Shown: positions 1 to 6,856 of the stretch, one piece after another
Layout: each line of letters begins with the position of its first letter
Position numbering within the stretch: the first letter of the stretch is position 1
Assembly (NCBI GenBank): GCA_964519015.1
Contig: CAZFHZ010000059.1
Coordinates: 1-19,913 of the forward strand
Source of the DNA: CAZFHZ01 sp964519015
GTDB lineage: Bacteria > Blakebacterota > Blakebacteria > Blakebacterales > CAYUVJ01
Length of the DNA: 19,913 nucleotides
Reading direction: 5' to 3'
Position numbers and translations under genes: made by a program
Notes under the pieces: generated by a model
Database searches by the model: none
What the model saw: only the letters and a program-made list of their open reading frames with translations
Told to the model about the DNA's origin: nothing

Positions 1-11
1 CATATATACCT

Positions 12-48
12 GCAACGCCGGTTGGGTTTAGGCCTGACCGGCGTTTGC
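12..48 (+). terminator. Hairpin of cassette copy 1, possible terminator of an upstream gene
   Basis: The arms ACGCCGGT (15-22) and ACCGGCGT (37-44) pair perfectly around a 14-nt loop and can extend to 12-48 with one bulge. Only a short T run follows, so rho-independent termination is plausible but not classic. The right foot of the stem overlaps the -35 box at 45-50. Copy 2 keeps a 5-bp core of the stem while its loop sequence is different. Confidence 0.5.
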
Positions 49-74
49 ATCGGTGCCGGTTCCGGCCGGATAAT
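45..74 (+). promoter_or_regulatory. Sigma70-like promoter of cassette copy 1
   Basis: TTGCAT (45-50) and GATAAT (69-74) are separated by 18 bp. The same boxes with the same spacing occur in copies 2 and 3. A start site 7 nt after the -10 box would fall on the A of the ATG at 81, predicting a leaderless transcript. Confidence 0.7.
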
Positions 75-80
75 CCCTCC

Positions 81-131
81 ATGTACAGGTTCCCGTCCTT
101 CTCAGCGGGAGAGGTTGGCGGCATGATCTGA
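81..131 (+). CDS. Possible 16-aa leaderless peptide (or 5' RNA hairpin), copy 1
   Basis: The reading frame encodes MYRFPSFSAGEVGGMI and stops with TGA at 129-131. It begins at the predicted transcription start. Copy 2 (4977-5027) has the same length, start and stop and encodes MYRFPFLSAGDVGCRI. Of six base differences between the copies, five change the amino acid, so there is no sign that the peptide sequence itself is conserved. A short TCCCG/CGGGA stem is kept in both while its loop varies, so an RNA role is equally possible. A second ORF with its own ribosome site follows 13 nt later. Confidence 0.3.
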   Translation: MYRFPSFSAGEVGGMI

Positions 132-144
132 CCGGAGGATTGCT

Positions 145-312
145 GTGAGCCTGTCTCATGATCTTCGGATGGCTATACGCGAGGTATTCCTCCTCCACCT
201 CTGCTATGCCAATACCGTGCCGGGTAGAAGGATTGTACTCGAGACTCAATGGGCGGCCATAAGCTGCCTCGCCGCCATAAGGGGTTGGAAGTCGATTAGC
301 GCTGCGAAATAA
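145..312 (+). CDS. Small hypothetical protein, 55 aa
   Basis: This short frame starts with GTG at 145 and ends with TAA at 310-312. A GGAGG motif at 134-138 lies 6 nt before the start, which is an ideal Shine-Dalgarno position and the main support for translation. The product starts MSLSHDLRMAIREVFLLHLC and is moderately hydrophobic, with no signal peptide, clear membrane helix or recognised family. It lies 13 nt after the 16-codon ORF of cassette copy 1. This matches the layout of copy 2, where a membrane-protein gene with a good ribosome site follows the 16-codon ORF. It could be a remnant of a longer gene or a chance frame. Confidence 0.35.
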   Translation: MSLSHDLRMAIREVFLLHLCYANTVPGRRIVLETQWAAISCLAAIRGWKSISAAK

Positions 313-519
313 GCTGACAGATGCTACAAATGCAACGTGCGGAGCGCTTATTGTTGTTGTTGCAGATAGTCCAACCTACACACGGTCTGACGGGATTGCA
401 GTCACTTCCATATAAACACATTGATTCCTGGACAAGTCCATGAAACAAACAGGCACACAGGACGTCCTGCGGCCGATACTTCCACCTCGGAACCGGAACC
501 GTCTGATGTGGGATCCGGC

Positions 520-529
520 NNNNNNNNNN
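520..529. other. Assembly gap (10 N) in intergenic DNA
   Basis: Ten N bases mark a scaffold join or unresolved sequence about 50 bp before propeller gene A. The true length may differ, so the upstream promoter region of that gene cannot be judged fully. From 313 to the gap there is no convincing gene. I see only a TTG trinucleotide run near 351-362 and a 7-bp inverted repeat at 308-314/346-352. Confidence 0.95.
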
Positions 530-548
530 ACAGGTTGAATTCTACGGT

Positions 549-558
549 GATGATCATC
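549..558. promoter_or_regulatory. 10-bp perfect palindrome upstream of propeller A
   Basis: GATGATCATC reads the same on both strands and lies 19 bp before the start of propeller A. It could be an operator half or chance. No second copy was seen near propeller B. Confidence 0.2.
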
Positions 559-577
559 GAGGCTGGGTGACCCTTCC

Positions 578-1816
578 ATGCGCCGACTCGTAATAGTGAG
601 TTTCTTCGCTCTATTCCTGACCTCGTGCGGTCGTACGGACGAGATCTCCGGCCACCGCTTCACCATCACCCGGGAGGACGGGGTGGAAGTCGCGGTCACT
701 ACCGGGGGGCCCAGGTACCAGACCGATCTCTTCACTTACGAGAAGGTCCTGCGGATCCTGCCGGACGAGGAACAGCCGGAGACCCTGCTTCATCTCCCGA
801 CGGCGATCCTGCCCGGAGATGATGAAAATTACTACGTATGCGACAACGGCAACTACCGGATCGCGGTGTTCGACGCCGAGGGCAGGTTTGTCCGGAGCTT
901 CGGGAGAAAAGGCGGCGGTCCGGGCGAGTTCGAGGCCATGGCCCTGCTCGGCCTCCGGGATGACGTCCTCACCATCTTCGACACGGTCCAGAACCGGGTT
1001 TCCCTGCTCACCGCCGAGGGCAGGTTCATTCGCTCGGTCTCCACGGTCGCCGGAGAGCCGGCCCGCCAGGTGTATCCGCTCGAGGATGATCAGATCCTGG
1101 GCCTATATGAGACGTTCGAGATGCACGGCCGGGAGGAATGGAGCGGCATGAAAGGTGTTGTACAGAACGTCGATCGTGACACGGTCGGTACGATCGAAGT
1201 GCCACCGGTCCACATCCGAAATTGGCTGCTGAGCCCGGCTCGAGTCAGTTATCCCGTCTACTTCACTGCCTATCCCCGGATCGGTTATGCCTGGGGCCGT
1301 GGATTGTTCAGCTACGATCCACGGGAGCCTGAACTCCACTGGCATGATGTCGGGGGAGTGCTTCGGACTGTCTTCCGGGTCCAACTCCCTAAGGTCGCTC
1401 CCCCGGCGGAAGATCGCCGGATCTACGAAGACCTCTGGGATGAACGTGTCGCTCGGGCGCAGGAATCCGGAGATCGGTCTACGAGGATTGTACGGGACAA
1501 CCTGGTCTTTGCCGACTACGTCCCATTCTGGACGGTGATCCTGGTCGACGATCCGGGATACAGCTGGCTCGGCATCTTCGAACCGAACAGTAAGAAAGAG
1601 GCATCAGGCGGCACTGCTTTTCGTGTTCTGTCTCCTGAGGGAGAATACCTGGGCGATACCCGGTGGCCGTTCGTAGCCATGGAGGACTATCTCATCCGGT
1701 TGACGGACATCGCGAAAGGCCGGCTGCTCGCCATAGAGCGGGACCCTGAGACCCAGGAGTGGATTCCGACCGTCTACCGGCTGATCCCGGCTGCAGCCGG
1801 ATTCTCCTATCATTAG
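578..1816 (+). CDS. Six-bladed beta-propeller lipoprotein A
   Basis: The 412-aa product starts MRRLVIVSFFALFLTSC, a lipoprotein signal peptide with lipobox LTSC and lipidated Cys17. Residues from about 75 form repeated YxVxD...V.VFD.eGrfvrsfGr blades. They include the hallmark GRKGGGPGEF (109-118) shared by NHL-like six-bladed propellers of Bacteroidota and Gemmatimonadota. The mature protein should sit on a membrane facing the periplasm or outside, and its ligand is unknown. It is a paralog of propeller B (5597): the first 45 residues and a C-terminal stretch starting FRVLSPEGEYLGDT (from 348) are strikingly alike, while the middle diverges. No good Shine-Dalgarno site precedes ATG 578. The 20 bp before it resemble the leaderless promoter of gene B, but the -10 box reads GGTGAC. 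The family call is firm; the function is not known. Confidence 0.85.
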   Translation: MRRLVIVSFFALFLTSCGRTDEISGHRFTITREDGVEVAVTTGGPRYQTDLFTYEKVLRILPDEEQPETLLHLPTAILPGDDENYYVCDNGNYRIAVFDAEGRFVRSFGRKGGGPGEFEAMALLGLRDDVLTIFDTVQNRVSLLTAEGRFIRSVSTVAGEPARQVYPLEDDQILGLYETFEMHGREEWSGMKGVVQNVDRDTVGTIEVPPVHIRNWLLSPARVSYPVYFTAYPRIGYAWGRGLFSYDPREPELHWHDVGGVLRTVFRVQLPKVAPPAEDRRIYEDLWDERVARAQESGDRSTRIVRDNLVFADYVPFWTVILVDDPGYSWLGIFEPNSKKEASGGTAFRVLSPEGEYLGDTRWPFVAMEDYLIRLTDIAKGRLLAIERDPETQEWIPTVYRLIPAAAGFSYH

Positions 1817-1863
1817 CAATCTGTATCTGCACCAGACATCGAGGAACGAGTCCCTAGTGTCGA

Positions 1864-3165
1864 TCACCTCGCGGGAGGCGGTGGCTCCGTTATGGCAAGA
1901 TGGTAGCGCTTGACGCGGGAAACTCCGTCCCGGTCCTGGACGTGCAGCAGTACCAGATCATCCATGATGAACGGTATCGGATATCCCCTGATCCCTTCGG
2001 GGGCTTCAATGGACCCGAGGAACCGACCGGTGATCTCAAAGACGTCGAAGAAGTGACTGTTCCTCCAGCAAGGGCTATCCCGGAATTCGCGATAGGATTC
2101 GGCTCCTTCGTTGCCTTCTTCCAGATGGACGCCTTCACCTTGCCGAAGCACCCATATCCTGCCGGTTCGATCAGGAATCAGATCATCAAAGAACGGCTTG
2201 GTGTCCGGGAGTGGTGCACCCTTCCAGCTCCATCCCGGATCTGTTCGGTGGATGCTGGCAATGAGTCGTCGACGGTACCAGTCCCTCTCCTCCGGGAAGA
2301 GAGACACCGGTTCAACATTCCTCTCGATCACCGTCACGCTCCCGTCTCGATGGCGTATCTCGAAGCGGTATTTATTATTCATTCCACTGACGACCGCGAG
2401 ATCGGGCGTCAGTGCCCATATCCCCGCGGGTGTAAAGGGAACTTCAGTACTAGTTGGCTCACCCTCGTCGTCGAGATATTCAACACTAGGTGCCTCATAA
2501 TTGAATTGAGGGGCCAATATCGTGTCGCCGGCTGCACCCTTGAGGGTGTACGCGACCATGGCATCCCGTCTTTCTGCAGCACCACGGATCAGAGCCGGTG
2601 TATAGACGATCCCTTCACCGGTAATCACCATTGGGTCGGTGGTCATCAATCCAAAGCCGAGGCGGAGATGCTCGACGGGCACTCCTTCTGGTGAGTACAC
2701 GTTGATCCTTGCCTGGCCATCATCGCGGACGAAGATCTGCCCGGTAGAAGTGTCGAGATTCAGGCTCCAAGGCATTCGAAACTCGCCCGGGCCGTCTCCG
2801 GCACGGCCGATATCTTTCAGATGCCGCCCCTCAGAGTTGTACATCCGCAGCACAGGCACGGACCAATCCAGCACGCAAATCCGATCTTCACTCGCAATCA
2901 TCCCCGTGACGTTGCCCAGAACATAGGGGCTTTCTCCATCGGCCACGCCAATCGAAGCCTCTTCGACAAGGTGTACGTAATCACCCCATACGGAGCCGCT
3001 TGTGGTACGAACAGTTGTGACATTCCCGACTGTTTCAGTAACGGCCTCCCAATCCCCAGATTCCGTGCTGGTATCTCGTGCACATCCAGGTGTGGATGCA
3101 ACCAGCGCTATTGACACGAGAATTCGGTTTGCATACGAGAGTGCAGAGAGGAACCGATTATGCAT
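1864..3165 (-). CDS. Six-bladed beta-propeller (lipo)protein, separate subgroup
   Basis: The product is about 433 aa from the ATG at 3165, chosen because AGGA lies 5 nt before it and the following MHNRFLSALSYANRILVSIA is a normal signal peptide. In-frame starts up to 3219 would add 18 residues without a ribosome site. The cleavage region STPGC carries a Cys but a poor lipobox, so lipidation is uncertain. Blades include the GRAGDGPGEFRMP motif and a following IFVRDDGQARINVYSPEG repeat, typical of NHL-like six-bladed propellers. It is convergent with propeller A (47 bp between stops, no clear hairpin) and divergent from the serine hydrolase. Outside the propeller motifs it is not close to the other copies in the window. 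Ligand and role are unknown. Confidence 0.8.
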   Translation of the reverse strand: MHNRFLSALSYANRILVSIALVASTPGCARDTSTESGDWEAVTETVGNVTTVRTTSGSVWGDYVHLVEEASIGVADGESPYVLGNVTGMIASEDRICVLDWSVPVLRMYNSEGRHLKDIGRAGDGPGEFRMPWSLNLDTSTGQIFVRDDGQARINVYSPEGVPVEHLRLGFGLMTTDPMVITGEGIVYTPALIRGAAERRDAMVAYTLKGAAGDTILAPQFNYEAPSVEYLDDEGEPTSTEVPFTPAGIWALTPDLAVVSGMNNKYRFEIRHRDGSVTVIERNVEPVSLFPEERDWYRRRLIASIHRTDPGWSWKGAPLPDTKPFFDDLIPDRTGRIWVLRQGEGVHLEEGNEGAESYREFRDSPCWRNSHFFDVFEITGRFLGSIEAPEGIRGYPIPFIMDDLVLLHVQDRDGVSRVKRYHLAITEPPPPAR

Positions 3166-3202
3166 AGGAATCCTGATCATCGTCGGCTTGGGTAATGCAC
3201 AC

Positions 3203-3229
3203 ATTCTAATCAACATCATGGATAATCAA
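3203..3229 (-). promoter_or_regulatory. Possible promoter for the minus-strand propeller gene
   Basis: On the minus strand TTGATT (3229-3224) and TAGAAT (3208-3203) resemble -35 and -10 boxes. The 15-bp spacing is short, so support is modest. It would give a leader of about 30 nt before the ATG at 3165 and its AGGA site. Confidence 0.3.
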
Positions 3230-3365
3230 ACGAGTGATGATCGATGATGGTCGATTACCGTCGGCGCTGTATGGGAGCATCTTCCAGCCACCCGCAACCG
3301 CCACCGCCTCGAGCCCGTACTTGTGATGGGTCCCCGTGTATTCCCACCAGGTGGAGGTTCCTCAG

Positions 3366-4898
3366 ATGAAGGACCGAACGGCCCGCATCCCCATCCTCAG
3401 TCCAAAGGTGCTCCTGATCGTCGGCATTTGCTGTACCTGCACGTCCTGCCTGACGACGGGTACTCGATACGAGTATGCAAGTCCCGTCGAGACAGGTGAC
3501 GGCTGGCCGACGGCCACCCTGTCGGATGTGGGAATCGATGAGGCGCCCATCGTCCAGTTGATGGACGGTCTTAACCGACATCGGGATCACCTGATCCACA
3601 GCCTCCTCATCATCAAGGACGGCTTCCTGGTTCTGGAGGAGTATTTCGACGGTGGCGATGTGGACATGTTCCGTAAGGACCTGCTTCAAGATCGCAGGGT
3701 TCGCCTGACGGAAATGCAATTCAGCAGGGATGAACTCCATTACTGTGCTTCGGTCTCCAAGAGCGTCACCGCACAGCTGCTCGGGATCTCGCTGGAGAAG
3801 GGGTACATAACCGGTACGGATGTGCCATTGCTCTCTTTCTTCCCGGACTATGCGGGTATCGGATCCCCCGAGAAGGAGAAGATCTCGATCCTTCATCTGC
3901 TCACCATGTCGTCAGGTCTGCCCTTCGATGAAGAGACCTATCCCATCGGGGATCCCCGGAACGACGCCGCTCAGCTGTTCCTCAGCGATGATCCCGTGGC
4001 CTTCATGCTGGGCAGGGATGTGGTTCACCCACCTGGAACGGTCTATCAATACAGCAGCGGCAACACCGTTCTTCTCGGCGAGATCATCCGGCGAGCTACG
4101 GGAAAGAGCGTGCCTGCATTCGCCGCAGAGAACCTCTTCGAACCTCTACAAATCTCCTCATTCAGGTGGGCGCCGATGCCCGAAGCGCCGGAGATCACCT
4201 ATGCCCCGGGCGGCCTCTACCTCCGCCCGCGGGACATGGCCAAGATTGGTCAGCTCATGCTTCAGGAAGGTGTCTGGAACGGACAACGTGTGCTCTCCTC
4301 GGAGTGGGTCCATCGGTCGGTGTCACCGGCGATCTCCGTGCCGGGAAAAGGCGAAATGAGCGGCTATGGGTACCACTGGAAACTCGGTCGCTTCGGAGGA
4401 GTCGATGCGTACTGGGCGGCGGGCTGGGGCGGCCAGTACGTCGTGGTCGTGCCGGATGTGAGGTTTGTGTACGTGCAGACCGGGGGTCGGTACAACGGTG
4501 AGAGGATTCCGACCAGCTATCAAGAGATCATCGAGGACTACTTCCTGCCGGCGATCTTGGAATATCGATCCCAGGGCGAATCCGTGGATCTGTCCGGGGA
4601 ATGGACCGGAAATGTGATCATGGGTGACGGCACCAGAACCGACATCCGGTTGAGTCTGGCCAAGGATGAGACTGGCTATACGGGGGCACTCCGTGGGAAC
4701 GGGAATGCGATCCCCAGGATGGAGCTTCGGGACATCGTCTTCGAGCGGAACCGGTTGACCTTCGAGTTCGACTTCCCCGGTGCCCGGGGGAGTGAGTTGA
4801 TCAGGGTCGACCTCCGCTATTGGGATGACAGACTCGAAGGGTCGTACACCGACTCGACCGGAGACTCCGACCGATTGACCGTTCATCGAGAGCGGTAA
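3366..4898 (+). CDS. Exported serine hydrolase, beta-lactamase/PBP (PF00144) family
   Basis: The 510-aa product starts at ATG 3366, with GGAGG at 3353-3357 spaced 8 nt. It has an N-terminal hydrophobic signal (11-27) followed by Cys28 in a weak lipobox (CTSC). The catalytic domain covers about 45-400. The SxxK nucleophile motif is SVSK (129-132), the second motif is YSSGN (229-233), and GWGGQ replaces the usual HTG/KTG third motif. These features fit class C beta-lactamase-like esterases, D-aminopeptidases and 6-aminohexanoate-dimer hydrolases; the substrate cannot be read from sequence. From about 415 a beta-rich domain begins with DLSGEWTGNV, as in many family members with a C-terminal lipocalin-like barrel. 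It is transcribed alone, with cassette copy 2 beginning 6 nt after its stop. Confidence 0.85.
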   Translation: MKDRTARIPILSPKVLLIVGICCTCTSCLTTGTRYEYASPVETGDGWPTATLSDVGIDEAPIVQLMDGLNRHRDHLIHSLLIIKDGFLVLEEYFDGGDVDMFRKDLLQDRRVRLTEMQFSRDELHYCASVSKSVTAQLLGISLEKGYITGTDVPLLSFFPDYAGIGSPEKEKISILHLLTMSSGLPFDEETYPIGDPRNDAAQLFLSDDPVAFMLGRDVVHPPGTVYQYSSGNTVLLGEIIRRATGKSVPAFAAENLFEPLQISSFRWAPMPEAPEITYAPGGLYLRPRDMAKIGQLMLQEGVWNGQRVLSSEWVHRSVSPAISVPGKGEMSGYGYHWKLGRFGGVDAYWAAGWGGQYVVVVPDVRFVYVQTGGRYNGERIPTSYQEIIEDYFLPAILEYRSQGESVDLSGEWTGNVIMGDGTRTDIRLSLAKDETGYTGALRGNGNAIPRMELRDIVFERNRLTFEFDFPGARGSELIRVDLRYWDDRLEGSYTDSTGDSDRLTVHRER

Positions 4899-4907
4899 GG
4901 ACTACCT

Positions 4908-4944
4908 GCGACGCCGGTTGGGAGGGATCCCGGCCGGCATTTGC
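4908..4944 (+). terminator. Hairpin after the serine hydrolase gene
   Basis: GCCGG (4913-4917) pairs with CCGGC (4934-4938), with further partial pairing outward to 4908/4944. An 8-bp palindrome GGGATCCC (4924-4931) in the loop could form its own stem. The hairpin lies 10 nt after the stop codon and lacks a long T run. Confidence 0.5.
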
Positions 4945-4970
4945 ATGGGTGCCGGTTCTGATCGGATAAT
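4941..4970 (+). promoter_or_regulatory. Sigma70-like promoter of cassette copy 2
   Basis: TTGCAT (4941-4946) and GATAAT (4965-4970) are 18 bp apart, exactly as in copies 1 and 3. The predicted start site coincides with the ATG at 4977. It probably drives the membrane-protein gene at 5067. Confidence 0.7.
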
Positions 4971-4976
4971 CCCTCC

Positions 4977-5027
4977 ATGTACAGGTTCCCGTTCTTATCA
5001 GCGGGAGATGTTGGTTGCAGGATCTGA
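4977..5027 (+). CDS. Possible 16-aa leaderless peptide (or 5' RNA hairpin), copy 2
   Basis: This frame encodes MYRFPFLSAGDVGCRI and ends with TGA at 5025-5027, the same length as copy 1. It starts at the predicted transcription start. The TCCCG/CGGGA stem is conserved. It precedes, by 39 nt, a gene with an AGGAGG ribosome site. If translated, it could act as a leader ORF; the amino-acid changes between copies argue against a conserved peptide function. Confidence 0.3.
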   Translation: MYRFPFLSAGDVGCRI

Positions 5028-5066
5028 ATTGATCAGGACCGGCCTGGACCAGGAGGGTAAGTACAT

Positions 5067-5546
5067 ATGCCCCTTCATCTGAGCGAATGGCAGTACCGTC
5101 TGATGCCGCCGTTCCTGGTATCGATACTGCCTCTATCTCTATTCTGGTCCGGATATGGGATGGAAGGGGAACTGTCGATTCCCGGTCTGATATCCATGGT
5201 CCTATTCGTCACCGTCGCGATACTCATCGCTGGTTCAGCACAGGTCGTAGATCCGGAGGAGAAGAAGAAACCGGCGACTGTGATCATACCGATAGTCGAC
5301 GCCGGAACCGCTTTGGTTCCCGATTCTCCATGGCTGGCGGGGTGGCTTACAGCCGCTGTAGGAATGGGTTTGATCATACTCGGAAACACTGAGGCACGAG
5401 TTCCGCTGAGCCTGAAGGGTTTGGTCTTCGGTGGGCACGTCCTGTGGACTTCCCTGGTCTTCTGGTGGTTCTATCGCCATGCGAGGACGAAGAAGAGGAC
5501 GAAGAACGGGATGTCCCGACACTCCTTCCATCGCAGGCATTACTGA
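5067..5546 (+). CDS. Four-helix integral membrane protein of unknown function
   Basis: The 159-aa product begins at ATG 5067, with AGGAGG at 5051-5056 spaced 10 nt. Predicted membrane segments lie at about 13-29, 38-57, 88-106 and 117-136. A loop of about 30 residues carrying EEKKK separates helices 2 and 3, and the C-terminal tail (137-159) is strongly basic (HARTKKRTK). By the positive-inside rule the tail and probably the EEKKK loop face the cytoplasm. No known family is recognised. The gene lies in the cassette copy 2 transcript, and cassette copy 3 begins 5 nt after its stop, so it is probably a single-gene unit. It sits just before propeller B, but a functional link is only suggested by position. 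Confidence 0.65.
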   Translation: MPLHLSEWQYRLMPPFLVSILPLSLFWSGYGMEGELSIPGLISMVLFVTVAILIAGSAQVVDPEEKKKPATVIIPIVDAGTALVPDSPWLAGWLTAAVGMGLIILGNTEARVPLSLKGLVFGGHVLWTSLVFWWFYRHARTKKRTKNGMSRHSFHRRHY

Positions 5547-5551
5547 GCACA

Positions 5552-5596
5552 TACCGGCGTTTGCATTGGGACCGATTCCGGCCGGATAATCCCTCC
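5552..5596 (+). repeat. Cassette copy 3 (promoter half only)
   Basis: This copy keeps the right hairpin arm, the promoter and the CCCTCC spacer of the 123-bp element but lacks the left arm. It cannot fold the hairpin. The ATG that follows at 5597 is the start of propeller lipoprotein B rather than a 16-codon ORF. Confidence 0.8.
5561..5590 (+). promoter_or_regulatory. Leaderless promoter of propeller B
   Basis: TTGCAT (5561-5566) and GATAAT (5585-5590) are spaced 18 bp. The -10 box ends 6 nt before ATG 5597, so transcription should begin at or within 1-2 nt of the start codon. There is no Shine-Dalgarno motif, which supports leaderless translation. Confidence 0.75.
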
Positions 5597-6856
5597 ATGC
5601 GCCGGATCGTATCCCTGAGTGTCTCCACCCTTCTTCTGGCCTCGTGCGGTCGAACGGACGAGGTCGCCGGCCACCGCTTCAACATCACCCGGGAGGATGG
5701 GGTCGAGGTCGCCGTCACCAGCGGCGGACCGAAATACGAAGGAGAACTGTTCGCATACCGGGAAGAACTGCGCCTGGTGGCTGATCCGGAACATCCGGAC
5801 TCCTACCTGGTGAATCCAGATCCCCCCGTCATGGATGCGGCAGGTAACTATTACGTCAACGATCCCGCGAGCAACCAGATCGTCGTCTACGATGCCCAGG
5901 GCCGGTTCCGGCACACCATCGGCCGGGAGGGCCAGGGCCCGGGTGACCTCGATTTCCCTCGCAACCTCCGGATCGTCGGCGACACCCTGTATGTGAACTC
6001 GCATTTCGCCTCCTGGCGGCTCACGCGCTTCACGCTCGACGGCCGACTGGTCGACCTCACTGTGCACAGGGTTGCGACCAGCATGGCGATGCCGACCCTC
6101 TACCGGGCTCCGTCCGGCCGGTTCCTGATACGGATCGACGATCTACCTATGGTCGGAGACGACTGGTTCGTGGAGTCGCGGATGGTGGTGCTTTCCGCCG
6201 ACGAAGACACGGTCGCCGTCATCGAGACTCCGCGTGTTCAGTTTGGGAGGACCGTGGCCCGGGATGACCAGGGTACACCGTACCCGCCGGTGCTGATGGA
6301 GTATATGGGGTATCCCTCGCTCGGGTTCCGGCCGGAACAGGGGATCTTCATCTCCACGGGGATGGAACCTGTGCTGCGGTTCTATGATCTCACCGGGGCG
6401 CCCACGCGGGTGATCAGGATCGAAATGGCTCCCGAGGAGATCACGCCGGAGGAAAGAGACGCTTTTCTCGATTCGCTGCGCAGTGAACTGGTCAAGGCGC
6501 GTAATCAGCCCGCTCCCCACGCCTATAACATCGACCGACTCGAGGCGGAGATCGCCGATCCACCCTTCCCGCCGCACAAGGCGTACTGGCGGGGGGTGGA
6601 TATCGACGATGCGGGCTGGATCTGGCTGACCATGGCGGAACCACCCCAGGAATTGCAGACCGGACCTCAGGCACCGCGCTGCCGGGTGCTGAGTCCAGAG
6701 GGTGAGTACTTGGGGGATACCGTCTGGCCTGTGCTTGTGGCGGGTCATGTCCAGAGCGGGCGCCTGCTGGGTATAAAGGAGGATCCGGAGACCGGCGAGA
6801 AGATCCCGGTCGTCTATCGCCTGGTCGTTCTAAAGGATGGACTTCCCTATCCATGA
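5597..6856 (+). CDS. Six-bladed beta-propeller lipoprotein B
   Basis: The 419-aa product starts MRRIVSLSVSTLLLASC, a clean lipoprotein signal with lipobox LASC and Cys17. The frame is open further upstream to 5444, but that extension overlaps the membrane-protein gene and would bury the signal peptide, so ATG 5597 is used. Propeller blades include NYYVNDPASNQIVVYDAQG and GREGQGPGDLDFP (about 84-121). The N-terminal 45 mature residues (CGRTDEVAGHRFNITREDGV...) and the CRVLSPEGEYLGDT region near the C terminus match propeller A closely. The intervening blades differ, suggesting shared anchoring or edge segments and divergent binding surfaces. It is probably a surface or periplasmic binding or scaffold protein; the ligand is unknown. 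Confidence 0.85.
   Translation: MRRIVSLSVSTLLLASCGRTDEVAGHRFNITREDGVEVAVTSGGPKYEGELFAYREELRLVADPEHPDSYLVNPDPPVMDAAGNYYVNDPASNQIVVYDAQGRFRHTIGREGQGPGDLDFPRNLRIVGDTLYVNSHFASWRLTRFTLDGRLVDLTVHRVATSMAMPTLYRAPSGRFLIRIDDLPMVGDDWFVESRMVVLSADEDTVAVIETPRVQFGRTVARDDQGTPYPPVLMEYMGYPSLGFRPEQGIFISTGMEPVLRFYDLTGAPTRVIRIEMAPEEITPEERDAFLDSLRSELVKARNQPAPHAYNIDRLEAEIADPPFPPHKAYWRGVDIDDAGWIWLTMAEPPQELQTGPQAPRCRVLSPEGEYLGDTVWPVLVAGHVQSGRLLGIKEDPETGEKIPVVYRLVVLKDGLPYP

Larger units (their letters stand above)
9..131 (+). repeat. Terminator-promoter-leaderless-ORF cassette, copy 1
   Basis: This 123-bp block recurs without insertions or deletions at 4905-5027, with about 20 mismatches by eye (roughly 84% identity). 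A shorter version lies at 5552-5596. In order it holds a hairpin (12-48), a -35/-10 promoter (45-74), a constant CCCTCC spacer and an ATG at 81. The last three parts are the best conserved, while the hairpin loop differs between copies. Copies 2 and 3 begin 5-6 nt after a stop codon, so the element appears to sit at gene ends, closing one gene and starting another. Nothing suggests self-mobility. Confidence 0.85.
4905..5027 (+). repeat. Terminator-promoter-leaderless-ORF cassette, copy 2
   Basis: This is the full-length second copy of the 123-bp element at 9-131, with the same internal lengths. It starts 6 nt after the serine-hydrolase stop. The promoter boxes, CCCTCC spacer and first five codons are identical to copy 1. 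Most changes fall in the hairpin loop and the promoter spacer. Confidence 0.85.

Noticed and set aside
28..249. 73-aa open frame on the minus strand across cassette copy 1
   Set aside because: It runs antisense through the promoter and hairpin, matches no known family, and the corresponding frame is not kept in cassette copy 2.
308..352. Inverted repeat AATAAGC/GCTTATT with a TTG run, resembling an integron attC or small RNA terminator
   Set aside because: Only 7 bp pair across 31 nt, attC core motifs are absent and no integrase is nearby.
1900..2694. 264-aa plus-strand open frame
   Set aside because: It is entirely antisense to the propeller gene at 1864-3165, whose signal peptide and blade motifs are clear.
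3255..3896. 213-aa minus-strand open frame
   Set aside because: It overlaps the start and SxxK active-site region of the serine hydrolase and shows no domain of its own.
5444..5596. N-terminal extension of propeller B by 51 residues
   Set aside because: It overlaps the membrane-protein gene and would place the lipoprotein signal internally; the conserved promoter points to ATG 5597.
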